64,000 bases of DNA from Symploca sp. SIO3C6 (GTDB taxonomy: Bacteria; Cyanobacteriota; Cyanobacteriia; Cyanobacteriales; Coleofasciculaceae): NCBI GenBank assembly GCA_010692425.1, contig JAAHHJ010000033.1:1-64000 (forward strand). The letters run 5' to 3'. This document shows positions 19,804 through 28,099 of the stretch, one piece after another (the stretch's first letter is position 1; every line of letters starts with the position of its first letter). The position numbers and the translations under genes were made by a program. The notes under the pieces are model-generated. The model made no database searches and was not told the DNA's origin. It saw only the letters and a list, made by a program, of their open reading frames with translations.

Positions 19804-20433
19804 CTAAAATCTTCTGGCACAATGAGTAATTGAATCAAATTCAAATCGCATGGAAGAGTTAGTTTCGCCATAAAGATTGAAAGTAATTGTTGGCTCATCT
19901 CCCATGGCTTCCACACAATGAATTGCATCAGAAGTAAAGCTAATAATATCTCCAGGAAATATAATTTGTTCTCCCACTAGTTCAATTTTATCTTTGCACT
20001 CAGTTTTATCTTTGAAATCAGCAGTAATAGTCGGTTTCCAAAATGTATTTTTTTCCTGACCTTTTAACATCGCTACCACTCCCCAAGTACCATGATTGTG
20101 AATCGTCGATGTTACTCCTGGCAAAAATTTGACTATCTGAACTGTCAAAGGAAAACCTAATTCATCATAAAGCAATTTAACAGAAGTACCAGTTTTGTTA
20201 CAAGGTTCTAGATCCTGAATTTGCCACCAGTAGGAGTTAGTTATCAATTGTCGTACAAGCGTGCGGATTTTTGGGAGGAAAGCGTATTCATTTTCAGTAG
20301 TGCTGAGTATATCTTCTACTTCTGTAAGGAAACGATATAGTCGATAATTCTCCCTTAAAAAATCCCACTCTCTTAAAGATTGGCAAACTTGCAATTGACC
20401 GTTACCAGTTACAAATATATCTTTACTTCCCAT
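19804..20433 (-). CDS. Cysteine dioxygenase-like cupin
   Basis: Protein of 209 residues with a cupin fold. Motif 1 is STIHNHGTWGVVAMLKGQE (about 119-137), with His-x-His metal ligands and a Glu; motif 2 is FTSDAIHCVEAMGDEPTITF, with the third His. The family includes cysteine dioxygenases and related Fe(II) thiol dioxygenases (PF05995-like); the substrate is not certain. It is convergent with the gene at 18380 and followed by repeats. Confidence 0.72.
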   Translation of the reverse strand: MGSKDIFVTGNGQLQVCQSLREWDFLRENYRLYRFLTEVEDILSTTENEYAFLPKIRTLVRQLITNSYWWQIQDLEPCNKTGTSVKLLYDELGFPLTVQIVKFLPGVTSTIHNHGTWGVVAMLKGQEKNTFWKPTITADFKDKTECKDKIELVGEQIIFPGDIISFTSDAIHCVEAMGDEPTITFNLYGETNSSMRFEFDSITHCARRF

Positions 20434-20832
20434 GCTATCTTCAACCCTGATTCTTTACTTTAGCATTGTATATTTTGTACTCAATCTTCTTGAGTAGGCT
20501 TAAACTATACGTTACGACACAGGCAATTTTTGTCCACTTATAACCTCAGTGCTTGAAGTGACTCTATTGCGATTAAAGCCCCACTGTGCATACAATACGG
20601 AGATTCTGGTTTGTGTTTCATTTTTGATTGTTCATTGACATAAACAACTAACAATCAAAGATAAACCTATGAAAGCTAGTGCATCCTCTTATTATCCTCA
20701 AGCCTTAGCTGTACCTCTTAGGTCAATATCAATTGTTATAATTTATTGACCAACAGCACATAAAAACATTGAATAGTAAAAGAAATTAAAGAAAGTTCTT
20801 ATAGTTGATGATCAGCGGTAGCTTGAGAGGTC
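20434..20832. other. Intergenic region, nothing recognised
   Basis: About 400 AT-rich bases between two minus-strand genes. It contains promoter sequence for the cupin gene by position only. A 26-codon open frame at about 20668 has no ribosome-binding site and was not called. Confidence 0.5.
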
Positions 20833-21885
20833 TCATTTTGTCTTATAGTCTTGCCTATTAGTAGACATCGTATCGCCAATGGCTAGAGGAATAAAAGGTA
20901 CAACCCAACATAAGTATTGTCGAAATAACACTGAATTAAAATCTACAAATACAAACATTGTTAGCAAAACGCTAGTATAGATGCCAATTTGGCGCTTAAT
21001 AGCACCAATAAAGACCAAGCTCATAATCAGCAACATTGGCAACTTGGCTTTAATGCCAACAAATTCTGGTATTACTAATCCAATTAACTCATCTATTGAA
21101 GGGACTCCTAAATGTCCTGCAGGACTTCTGGTAGCTGAAAATATAATAGACTTAAAGAAGCCTTCAGCATTCCAAATGATGAAGGGTAGTGATGTAATTA
21201 TAGGAATAATTAGTATTAGCAACAGTGACTTAACAGTGGATTCTAATTTATTTTTTTCTGATTCTTGCCAAGTCCAAATCAGATAAAGAGGTAGTAAAAA
21301 TATAGCAATCTGTTTTAATGATAAAGACAACCCAAATAGCAGAAATGATAAGCGTTTGTGTTTATGGAAAATTGCCAGAGAAAATAACAAAAAAAATAAG
21401 CCTACAAAGTCTATATGGGCAATTTGAGTAACATGGATTGTCCATCTGTTTAGCAGCCAAAAAAATGATGCAAAAAAACCAAAGATCAACATCATCTTGT
21501 TGTAAAACTGATAAAAAATTAAATATGATATGCCAAGATTAAAAAATAGGAATACATGTCGCCATAGATAAACCCAAGCTGAGTATTCCTTAAATCCTAA
21601 CAACTGAGTCAGAGCTGAAAGCAAATAAAAAAGTGGGAAATATGTAGCATATTTATCATTATCCCTCATATCTCCAAGTAGTATTCTAGCGTAAGGATTC
21701 TCACCGGATAAAATTCGTTTTCCTTCTAACCAAATGTAGTAAATATCTTCTCTTTCAGTGTTATAGTCCCAAATCGGTGTACTAAAAACTACTCCAATCC
21801 CTACAAGAGTAATTATAAATAAACAAGTGAATACCACAAGCTTTTGTTTATTCAAAAACTTGAAGATGCGAGGTTCTATTTGCAT
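20833..21885 (-). CDS. GT-C type membrane glycosyltransferase (GT87-like)
   Basis: Protein of 350 residues with about nine hydrophobic segments (for example 15-35, 83-100, 108-125, 130-145, 155-180, 183-200, 215-235). The first loop, after FSTPIWDYNTEREDIYYIW, has acidic residues and GENPY, typical of DUF2029/GT87 polyprenyl-phosphate mannosyltransferase-like enzymes, whose catalytic Asp/Glu lie in the first periplasmic loop. It probably transfers a sugar from a lipid carrier. C-terminal charged residues (MSTNRQDYKTK) follow the last segment. It is somewhat AT-richer than its neighbours. Confidence 0.68.
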   Translation of the reverse strand: MQIEPRIFKFLNKQKLVVFTCLFIITLVGIGVVFSTPIWDYNTEREDIYYIWLEGKRILSGENPYARILLGDMRDNDKYATYFPLFYLLSALTQLLGFKEYSAWVYLWRHVFLFFNLGISYLIFYQFYNKMMLIFGFFASFFWLLNRWTIHVTQIAHIDFVGLFFLLFSLAIFHKHKRLSFLLFGLSLSLKQIAIFLLPLYLIWTWQESEKNKLESTVKSLLLILIIPIITSLPFIIWNAEGFFKSIIFSATRSPAGHLGVPSIDELIGLVIPEFVGIKAKLPMLLIMSLVFIGAIKRQIGIYTSVLLTMFVFVDFNSVLFRQYLCWVVPFIPLAIGDTMSTNRQDYKTK

Positions 21886-21931
21886 ATAAAATCATAGCTG
21901 TATAATGCCGATTCTAACAGAAACAATTATC

Positions 21932-21964
21932 AGTTGTCAGTGTTAACTGTTAACACTGACAACT
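21932..21964 (-). terminator. Terminator-like inverted repeat
   Basis: A perfect 15-base stem (AGTTGTCAGTGTTAA against its complement) with a 3-base loop, 30 bases beyond the stop of the minus-strand gene at 21994-22245. The weak T-run (GATAATTGTTT) makes it only a fair intrinsic terminator. Confidence 0.55.
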
Positions 21965-21993
21965 CACGATTGTTCGCTAACCTACAACAGGGA

Positions 21994-22245
21994 CTAAGGG
22001 GCTGACAGACTAGTTTGAGAGTTTTCCTCTTCAGACTCTAAACCTGGAGACCATTGGGATTGTAAATGTTGTGACAAATAAGAAATTGGGGCGACAATTG
22101 GCCAGAAAGCAGTTGCCACAATTAAGACTTTTAGGGAAAAGGCTTGTTCCTGTTTAGACAAGTTAGTATCTTGACAGAAAGCAGTAAACCAAATTGAGAA
22201 AAAGTAGAGTGCCACTGAAAAGTAAAGCGCTGGTAAGACTGCCAT
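21994..22245 (-). CDS. Small conserved membrane protein
   Basis: Protein of 83 residues with two hydrophobic segments (about 4-24, LPALYFSVALYFFSIWFTAF; about 40-58, VLIVATAFWPIVAPISYLS) and an acidic, Ser-rich C-terminus. Proteins of this layout are widespread in cyanobacteria without a known function. The gene has its own hairpin downstream. Confidence 0.65.
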   Translation of the reverse strand: MAVLPALYFSVALYFFSIWFTAFCQDTNLSKQEQAFSLKVLIVATAFWPIVAPISYLSQHLQSQWSPGLESEEENSQTSLSAP

Positions 22246-22460
22246 GGTTATACAGAAGGGTGATGTGCGGTTTGAATTAAGCCTTATTAATTACTACAAC
22301 TCTACAAAGATTTTTCCGGTCGCCTTTGCAACATTATGCCGATTTCTCAAATGGCTATTGACTGTGAAGGCTTAAACTCAAAGCATGGGGATTACTGGAA
22401 TAATAGATGTAGACGATTTGCTAAGCGTCTACTCTGCAAGCCAATAGTTGAGAACTAGAT

Positions 22461-23177
22461 ATGAGTGAAGCTAAAGTTGCTGTAGTCTTAGGTGTCGGGC
22501 CTGGGCTCGGTGGTGCGATTGTACGCCGCTTTGCCCGCGAAAACTTTGCTGTGGCAATGATGGCAAGGAATGAGGATATGCTCAAAGCTATTCAACAAGA
22601 AGTTGAGGAATTTGGAGGAGTTGCCTTGCCAGTTGCTACCGATGCTACCAATCCCAACTCAGTGATAGACGCTTTTGCTCAAGTTAAAGAAAAGCTAGGA
22701 ACACCCGAAGTCTTTGTCTACAATGCTGGCACTTTGTTGATGGGCGGCATTCTTGAGTTAACCCCAGAACAATTTGAAAACAGCTGGAAGATCAATTGTT
22801 TAGGTGCTTTTCTGGCAGTGCAGCAGGTATTGCCTGCCATGGTTGAGCGTGGCAGTGGCGCTATCCTATTAACAGGTGCTACAGCTTCTCTAAGGGGTGG
22901 GGCTAGATTTGCTGGTTTAGCAGTTGGTAAATTTGGGTTGCGAGCCTTGGCACAGTCTCTAGCCCGCGAATTCTCACCCCAGGGAATTCACGTCGCTCAC
23001 ATCATAATTGATGGTTTGATCAACACTCCCAGAGTACAAGCCATGGCTCCAGAGCGAGAGTCACATACAATGCTCTCACCTGAAGCAATCGCTCAGACTT
23101 ATTGGCAGCTGTATCTACAGGAACCAACAGCTTGGACTTTGGAACTAGATTTAAGACCAGCTGTGGAGAAATTTTGA
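22461..23177 (+). CDS. SDR family oxidoreductase, catalytic Tyr replaced
   Basis: Protein of 238 residues with a Rossmann fold: VVLGVGPGLGGAIVRRFA (about 8-25) for NAD(P), MMARNED, and YNAGTLLMGG (NAG motif). The active-site stretch reads LLTGATASLRGGARFAGLAVGKFGLRALAQS: the Ser/Thr and Lys are there, but the position four before Lys is Leu instead of the Tyr of YxxxK. Related cyanobacterial and proteobacterial SDRs also lack this Tyr, so it may be a distinct class or have little reductase activity. The substrate is unknown. The start ATG at 22461 is preceded by a weak GAGAAC. Confidence 0.83.
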   Translation: MSEAKVAVVLGVGPGLGGAIVRRFARENFAVAMMARNEDMLKAIQQEVEEFGGVALPVATDATNPNSVIDAFAQVKEKLGTPEVFVYNAGTLLMGGILELTPEQFENSWKINCLGAFLAVQQVLPAMVERGSGAILLTGATASLRGGARFAGLAVGKFGLRALAQSLAREFSPQGIHVAHIIIDGLINTPRVQAMAPERESHTMLSPEAIAQTYWQLYLQEPTAWTLELDLRPAVEKF

Positions 23178-23298
23178 CGGTAATTTTTAAGCTTGGTTTT
23201 AGCTTTCTACGAAAAGAGCATATCTATAAAAAAAGTACATCTTTAATACAAAGATGTACTGAAATTAATTTACAGCTTTCTTACCCCTAATGAGTTTT

Positions 23299-23580
23299 TC
23301 ATAGCATAGTTACGTGGTATTTGTGACGTGAACTACCTTCTGCAATTTTGACTTTTGCACCTACTTGCTGAAGCTCTCTATGCCGCCAGACTTCTCCCCA
23401 ATCTAGATACTCACTGATGTGATTGCGAAGCTGATGCTCTGACATAGATTTTGTTTCTAAAATTTCTTCTAGATCTGGCACTTCTAGGTGACAATGACGG
23501 CAAAACCAGTAAATTCCTCTATGGGAGATATGGCGAAGTAGAGGTTCTGAGCAACAACAAGGACACAAATGTTTATTCAT
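23299..23580 (-). CDS. Small zinc-ribbon-like protein
   Basis: Protein of 93 residues. It starts MNKHLCPCCCSEPLLRHI and then has YWFCRHCHLEVP, giving two Cys-x-x-Cys knuckles (residues 6-9 and about 28-31) that could bind one zinc. The rest is a helical, charged tail. Small proteins like this are common in cyanobacteria with no assigned function; regulation or protein binding is a guess. Convergent with the SDR gene. Confidence 0.65.
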   Translation of the reverse strand: MNKHLCPCCCSEPLLRHISHRGIYWFCRHCHLEVPDLEEILETKSMSEHQLRNHISEYLDWGEVWRHRELQQVGAKVKIAEGSSRHKYHVTML

Positions 23581-23900
23581 AAGCTAAATCCACGGCAGAA
23601 TACACCCAATGCGCTTCGACAAATTAGTTGTAGTAAGTAGTGCCGTGCCTCCATGTAAATTGAAGTTCTTAAAATGTTCTGACAGTTATAGATAGAAATT
23701 ATCGAGTCTGTAGACTTGGTAATTTCTATCCATATTTATATTTTCTTTCTTTTTTATAGTAAGAAACATATATTTTTGCAACTTTTAGTAAACGATTGTT
23801 AATTATTGGACATGATTAATCAATTTAAATTAGTCAGTTTAAAGCACTTAAAAACGTCTATGGCTCATAGTAATTATCAATGAACCATAAACTGGAGGTT

Positions 23901-24034
23901 AATAAGTAGTCGGACATAAACAAAAGCAACTGTGTAAACAATTATGAAACAGCCCGGAGTTCCCTTACACCCTACACCCCACACCCCACACCCTGCCTCA
24001 ACCAGTAACCTTTATCAATATCGCAGGTACTTAC
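23901..24034 (+). repeat. About 130-bp dispersed repeat C, copy 1
   Basis: Runs from AAGTAGTCGGACATAAA through ACTGTGTAAACAATTATGAAA and CACCCCACACCCCACACCCT to ATCGCAGGTACTTA. An inverted copy lies at 62435-62565 and a shorter, diverged one at 48072-48153. Confidence 0.88.
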
Positions 24035-24055
24035 AGAGCCTACTATGAACCAGAG

Positions 24056-24164
24056 ATAGCAGTACGTATTAAGGTTAGGACAAGCTAAATCGCTAGAACT
24101 TTGTCAAATTCACCCCTTCTGCCTTGGAGCCTTCTGCACTGGAGCCTTGCGCGTAGCGCTATAT
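24056..24164. repeat. 109-bp dispersed repeat B, copy 2
   Basis: Same element as 19614-19722, same orientation and length, with about four substitutions. Confidence 0.9.
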
Positions 24165-24361
24165 CTGCGATCGCGATGACTCTATTGTGGTTAGTTTATA
24201 GAAAACTTCACAAGCATCCAAGCTCTTCTCTAAGTTTGCGCTTTAAATCATTCGGAATGGTTAGCGGGGTGAAACTAGCCCAAGTGTGAGCTAACCCTGT
24301 CTCTTCTCACAAAATTTCTGCAAAAATGGGACTAACCCGTTTCAGGATCTAAACTTAACTT

Positions 24362-24688
24362 ATGAACCAACCAAACGATTGGCAAGCAAGACAAGGTGAT
24401 TCAACTTCTGTCGAACCTGAAGTTGAATCCTCAGAAAAAGTAAACGTAGAGGAATTTGAAATTAGCGGTGATAACCTAGTTGATAAGGTTAAAGAACTGA
24501 TTCATCAAGGTAATATTCGTCGGATTACCATCAAAAATGCGCAAGGGCAGATTCTTTTGGAAATTCCCCTCACAGTTGGGGTGGTAGGGGGTTTGATCAG
24601 CGTTACATTTTTCCCAATTTTAGCAGCCCTAGGAGCGATTGGAGCTCTTGTAGCTCGTCTGAAGATAGTCATAGAAAGAAAAGCTTGA
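24362..24688 (+). CDS. DUF4342 domain protein
   Basis: Protein of 108 residues. An acidic N-terminus (about 1-40) is followed by the DUF4342 core: DKVKELIHQGNIRRITIKN and ILLEIPLTVGVVGGLISVTF, with a hydrophobic hairpin (about 72-98) that is probably membrane-embedded. The family is small and of unknown role. Its stop TGA overlaps the TTG proposed as start of the next gene (4-base overlap), suggesting translational coupling. Confidence 0.78.
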   Translation: MNQPNDWQARQGDSTSVEPEVESSEKVNVEEFEISGDNLVDKVKELIHQGNIRRITIKNAQGQILLEIPLTVGVVGGLISVTFFPILAALGAIGALVARLKIVIERKA

Positions 24689-25641
24689 CTTATACCCAGT
24701 TTTTCCAAGTTCCCCTTCTAGACGACTTAAGCGCCACTGCTATACTTAGCCGGCGCCTTGATCGCTATCTTTCTCAGCAATTACCCGAGATTTCTCGCTC
24801 TCGCCTCCAAAAACTGATTGAACAGGGCAAGGTCGAGATTAACGGTAAAATTTGCACTTCTAAAAAGGTAACGTTACAACCAGGGGATCACATTTCCCTA
24901 ACTATACCCGATGTCCAACCTCTAGATTTGCAGCCCGAAGCCATCCCCTTGGACATTCTTTACGAGGATGACTCCCTAATTATTATCAACAAACCTGCTG
25001 ACTTAGTAGTCCATCCAGCACCGGGTCATGCTAGTGGCACTCTCGTCAATGCTCTCCTTGCTCACTGTCAAAATCTTGCTGGCATTGGTGGGGTTGAACG
25101 TCCTGGAATTGTCCACCGCTTAGATAAAGATACCACTGGCGCGATCGCGATCGCTAAAACTGACCAAGCCCATCAAAGTTTGCAAGCCCAAATCCAAGCT
25201 AAAACTGCTCAACGGGAATACCTAGGTGTAGTGTATGGTGCCCCTAAAACTGAGCAGGGTATAGTTAACCAACCAATTGGGCGTCATCCTCTAGACCGCA
25301 AAAAAATGGCAGTAGTGCCGGTATCCAAAGGAGGACGCCCAGCTGTAACTCACTGGCAAGTTAGAGAAAGATTGGGAAACTATACCTTGGTTCACTTTCA
25401 GCTAGAAACTGGTCGTACTCACCAGATCCGCGTCCATAGTGCCTATATGGGTCATCCCCTTGTCGGCGATCCTGTTTACAGTAACGGGCGCTCTTTAGGT
25501 GTCAAACTAAGCGGTCAAGCACTTCATGCTTGGCGACTGAGGTTACAGCATCCAGTCTCTGAGGAGTGGCTCGAGTTAATCGCTCCTCTACCTCCAGTCT
25601 TGACAACTCTTTTGAGCATTCTACGCCTGCGTTGTAGCTAG
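24685..25641 (+). CDS. RluA-family pseudouridine synthase
   Basis: Protein of 318 residues that isomerises uridine to pseudouridine in rRNA or tRNA (RluD/RluC type). The N-terminal S4 RNA-binding domain (about 28-80, [19 protein letters not shown]) precedes the catalytic domain with [10 protein letters not shown] (about 148-157, catalytic Asp), [15 protein letters not shown] and the C-terminal [10 protein letters not shown]. No ATG or GTG fits near the expected N-terminus; the TTG at 24685, overlapping the previous stop, gives the normal length. It is convergent with cpcG and their 3' ends overlap by 21 bases. Confidence 0.92.
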   Translation: MTYTQFFQVPLLDDLSATAILSRRLDRYLSQQLPEISRSRLQKLIEQGKVEINGKICTSKKVTLQPGDHISLTIPDVQPLDLQPEAIPLDILYEDDSLIIINKPADLVVHPAPGHASGTLVNALLAHCQNLAGIGGVERPGIVHRLDKDTTGAIAIAKTDQAHQSLQAQIQAKTAQREYLGVVYGAPKTEQGIVNQPIGRHPLDRKKMAVVPVSKGGRPAVTHWQVRERLGNYTLVHFQLETGRTHQIRVHSAYMGHPLVGDPVYSNGRSLGVKLSGQALHAWRLRLQHPVSEEWLELIAPLPPVLTTLLSILRLRCS

Positions 25642-26397
25642 CTCACTCTTGCGATATGGCACAGAAGCTTCGATATTGATATTTTGAGCTGAAACCCTTG
25701 GTAGAGGATTCTTTGGTATAGAAAGTGCCCTTGCCATATCCGCGTACAGAGCTGGGTCTCCCGCCTTGGGCTTCTTGTCTTGTGGCTTGTAGCTGGTGAT
25801 TTGTGTCTGCCAAATGATTTGGGGGAAGCCCAAGATGGAGCGATAGTATCCATCGTAGCGTGGGGATTTAATATTGAAGGGTAATTCACCCTGACTGCGA
25901 CCAGGCAGCACTCGACGACGTTGATAGGGAACCGTATTGTACCCGAAGTTGTCAAGGTACTCATCGCTGCCTAGCAGTTCATCGACGAAACCTTCAATGC
26001 CTTTAGTCGCAACTATAATTGCCCAGGCTCGTTTTTCCTGCTCGCCATGGATATCGCGCCCCAAAATCCGCTGCACACACTGCTCAACAAAGCGATAGTT
26101 GCTGTTTTTTTCATAGAAGCTGCTCTTGAAAGTCTCAGAAAGCAGCAACCCCTGAATGAAGTCCCGCACAGTAATTTGACCAAAGCGTAGTTGGGACTCT
26201 AGAAAAGGTTCGCGATCTGAAGCAAAGGCATGGAAGAAGATTTGACGGTATGCGGCTTCGATCAGAGTACCAATGTCTCCAGGGGAGAGCAGGTTCTCGG
26301 TTGAAAAAATTCTGGGTTGGTCATCACCTGCTATTTCATAGCCACCTACTCGCGGATTTTGAGTTACTAGAGGGTAGTTTAATAAAGGTATAGCCAC
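25621..26397 (-). CDS. cpcG: Phycobilisome rod-core linker CpcG
   Basis: Protein of 258 residues. It starts [24 protein letters not shown], the characteristic CpcG N-terminus, then the pfam00427 linker domain (about 20-180: [85 protein letters not shown]) and a C-terminal segment that in CpcG docks to the allophycocyanin core. It attaches antenna rods to the core. It stands apart from any cpc operon. An IS-type hairpin lies 55 bases upstream of its ATG, so its leader has been remodelled. Confidence 0.95.
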   Translation of the reverse strand: MAIPLLNYPLVTQNPRVGGYEIAGDDQPRIFSTENLLSPGDIGTLIEAAYRQIFFHAFASDREPFLESQLRFGQITVRDFIQGLLLSETFKSSFYEKNSNYRFVEQCVQRILGRDIHGEQEKRAWAIIVATKGIEGFVDELLGSDEYLDNFGYNTVPYQRRRVLPGRSQGELPFNIKSPRYDGYYRSILGFPQIIWQTQITSYKPQDKKPKAGDPALYADMARALSIPKNPLPRVSAQNINIEASVPYRKSELATTQA

Positions 26398-26829
26398 TTT
26401 TGAATCTCCCTAATCTTAGAAAACCTTACAAAGCTTTACTTTAGAATATTTGACACCTCCCGGACTAAACTTCGCTGAAGCCCGGGTATCCTTGGCTCAT
26501 CGACTCGACCTAACTAGCGCAGGATTTCCCCAACTGAGTTCAAAGGTCAAATCTCCCCAAGTTTAATTTTCTTTGTGCCGATCGCATCTTAAGTTTTCAT
26601 AGGCTCCCAATCGCCAGATTGGTTCACGCACTAGGCAATCTTAGGCACTGCTTTCTGCATTTGCCTACTTATTCTTAAGATTTGTAGATTTGTTGAATGA
26701 AAGTAGTATATCAAACAAAAGCTACTTTCAAAGTTGGTCAAAACCCTTTAGTGTGATGTTTATCCCTAAGAAATATCTAGCCTCAATTTGACAGGCATAT
26801 TCATAAATTTAATATTTCTTAACTTAAAT
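26398..26829. other. cpcG upstream region with IS end
   Basis: A 432-base gap between two minus-strand genes. The cpcG-proximal side holds an IS200/IS605-like end (26452-26487), and the sequence beyond it to about 26560 may be part of the same relic. The far side (26600-26829) is AT-rich with nothing recognised. Confidence 0.55.
26452..26487 (-). mobile_element. IS200/IS605-type right-end remnant
   Basis: On the minus strand this reads a CCCGGG...CCGGG hairpin (arms 26481-26486 and 26459-26463) with inner CTTC/GAAG pairing, ending GGGAGGTGTCA. The right end of the intact TnpB element at 56351-56391 has the same layout and ends GGGAGGATGTCA. No transposase or tnpB remains beside it. Confidence 0.6.
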
Positions 26830-27528
26830 TTACTGATGGCAGCCCATCCAAAAGGCTAGTGGATTGGCTGTTGAGGCGCAGTGGGGCCAATTTCTCAGGT
26901 AAGCTTCCAGAGCAGGCTGTGGCTGTGGAGGTTCCAAACCTAATCCCAAACACAGATGGGTAATCACATCAAAAAAACGCTGATCATGACCAGGGACACC
27001 TAGATGAGCATGAGCGTATTCGTGGACAACAATACTTAACCAATCCTGCGGTGCGGTTCTTCCCACATCAACTAGAATGACTACAGGGTTACTTGATACA
27101 TTACACAAACCATCTATACCATAGTTTTGAGCTAAAGGGGCTGCTAGGATGCGCATTGGTCGGCGTGCAAATTCGTGAAAGCAGCTATGGCAAGCTTCTA
27201 GATAAGCATTAAGTTCAGCATTGATCTCATCAATGTGATTACCAACCCATTTGTATATGCGATCGCTTAGCGCTACCCCCTTGGGGTAATCGCTTAGCGC
27301 TACCCCCTTGGGGTAATCGCTTAGCGCTACCCCCTTGGGGTAATCGCTTTTAGCGCTGCCCCCTGGGCAATTGCCCTCACTCAAACTATCAATCACATCG
27401 AGCATGCCAGGCTCTAGGGCAAACTGACGCACAGCCTTAAGATATTTATACCCACGTATCCAAGGGTCTCTACTAACGGTGAACTCACCAGCCCAGGATT
27501 GAGTAGGATTGTCTGTTTGCCTGGACAT
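26830..27528 (-). CDS. Zincin-like metallopeptidase with repeat insertion
   Basis: Protein of 232 residues. IVVHEYAHAHLGVPGHDQRFF (about 166-186) is an HExxH zinc site with a third His in GHDQRF, as in SprT/WLM-type zincins. Residues about 56-89 are an inserted low-complexity stretch: a degenerate copy (CPGGSAKS) and three perfect DYPKGVALS units, encoded by 27-bp tandem repeats. Removing it leaves a continuous domain, so this is a small mobile repeat inserted in frame. The start overlaps the 3' end of the lyase gene by 44 bases, so the two are cotranscribed. Whether it acts on phycobilisome proteins is unknown. Confidence 0.75.
   Translation of the reverse strand: MSRQTDNPTQSWAGEFTVSRDPWIRGYKYLKAVRQFALEPGMLDVIDSLSEGNCPGGSAKSDYPKGVALSDYPKGVALSDYPKGVALSDRIYKWVGNHIDEINAELNAYLEACHSCFHEFARRPMRILAAPLAQNYGIDGLCNVSSNPVVILVDVGRTAPQDWLSIVVHEYAHAHLGVPGHDQRFFDVITHLCLGLGLEPPQPQPALEAYLRNWPHCASTANPLAFWMGCHQ
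27262..27370. repeat. 27-bp tandem repeat inside a CDS
   Basis: Three perfect 27-bp units (27262-27288, 27289-27315, 27316-27342), each with AGCGCT and CCCCCTTGGGG palindromic words, plus a degenerate fourth copy to about 27370. A HIP1 octamer GCGATCGC sits at the junction. The size and in-frame location fit the small dispersed repeats described in Nostoc punctiforme. Confidence 0.93.
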
Positions 27529-28099
27529 CGAGGGCTTGTTTAGGGTTTACATCTACGCTGAGAGAATTATCTATATCAGAACCAATGCGGGTTTCTAGGC
27601 AAAACGATGCTGTGCTAAACCCACCAAAGCGCTTGACAGTGCTAGTGCGCATGCGCAAATCCTGGCTAGCAAAGGAGAAACGTTCTTCAGAACTCATGGT
27701 CTCGTATTCAGTCAGCAGTACCAGCCCATCTTGAGCATCCATGAGGTAGCGACCTGACACTGGCACAATTTCAGCATAGCCCTTTTCTCGTAATAAGTTA
27801 CCTTGCTGGGAATTGCCAAGATCAGGTACAAGCACCATTACTGTCGAATCTTGATGATTCTCATCAGTTTTATCCCAAGCCATCGTACCCTGCCAACTAA
27901 CTAAGGCCCCACCTGCCGCCAAGCTGGGTTCAACTTGGTGTAACTGGCAGATTTCTACAACCCTGGGATGGTCTGCACTTAAAGTCCCTACAGTAATCTC
28001 TGACTCCCCAGATTCGGCTCTCCTAAAGGGCAGATGATGGGTTGTGCGCTGCGATCGCCACTTGCCAGCACTCAACTCAAAAAATTCCATTGCGTCCAT
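27485..28099 (-). CDS. Phycobiliprotein lyase, CpcS/CpeS family
   Basis: Protein of 204 residues. It starts MDAMEFFELSAGKWRSQRTTHH, the family signature, with GYAEIVPVSGRYLMDAQDGL and a late SSEERFSFASQDLRMRTS motif. CpcS/CpeS lyases are lipocalin-like barrels that attach bilins to Cys82 of phycobiliproteins. Its place beside cpeBA makes phycoerythrobilin attachment to CpeA or CpeB a reasonable guess, but allophycocyanin or phycocyanin clients are possible and the CpcS/CpeS subclass cannot be fixed by eye. Overlaps the downstream zincin gene. Confidence 0.88.
   Translation of the reverse strand: MDAMEFFELSAGKWRSQRTTHHLPFRRAESGESEITVGTLSADHPRVVEICQLHQVEPSLAAGGALVSWQGTMAWDKTDENHQDSTVMVLVPDLGNSQQGNLLREKGYAEIVPVSGRYLMDAQDGLVLLTEYETMSSEERFSFASQDLRMRTSTVKRFGGFSTASFCLETRIGSDIDNSLSVDVNPKQALDVQANRQSYSILGW

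Larger units (their letters stand above)
23581..24361. other. Repeat-bearing intergenic region
   Basis: A 781-base gap. The left 300 bases are AT-rich with nothing recognised. Dispersed repeat C (23901-24034) and repeat B copy 2 (24056-24164) follow. A short open frame at 24101-24289 overlaps repeat B and looks fortuitous. The last 60 bases precede the DUF4342 gene and should hold its promoter. Confidence 0.65.

Noticed and set aside
24101-24289. 62-codon plus-strand frame
   Set aside because: Its first half is translated repeat B, which also occurs at 19614 without a coding frame.
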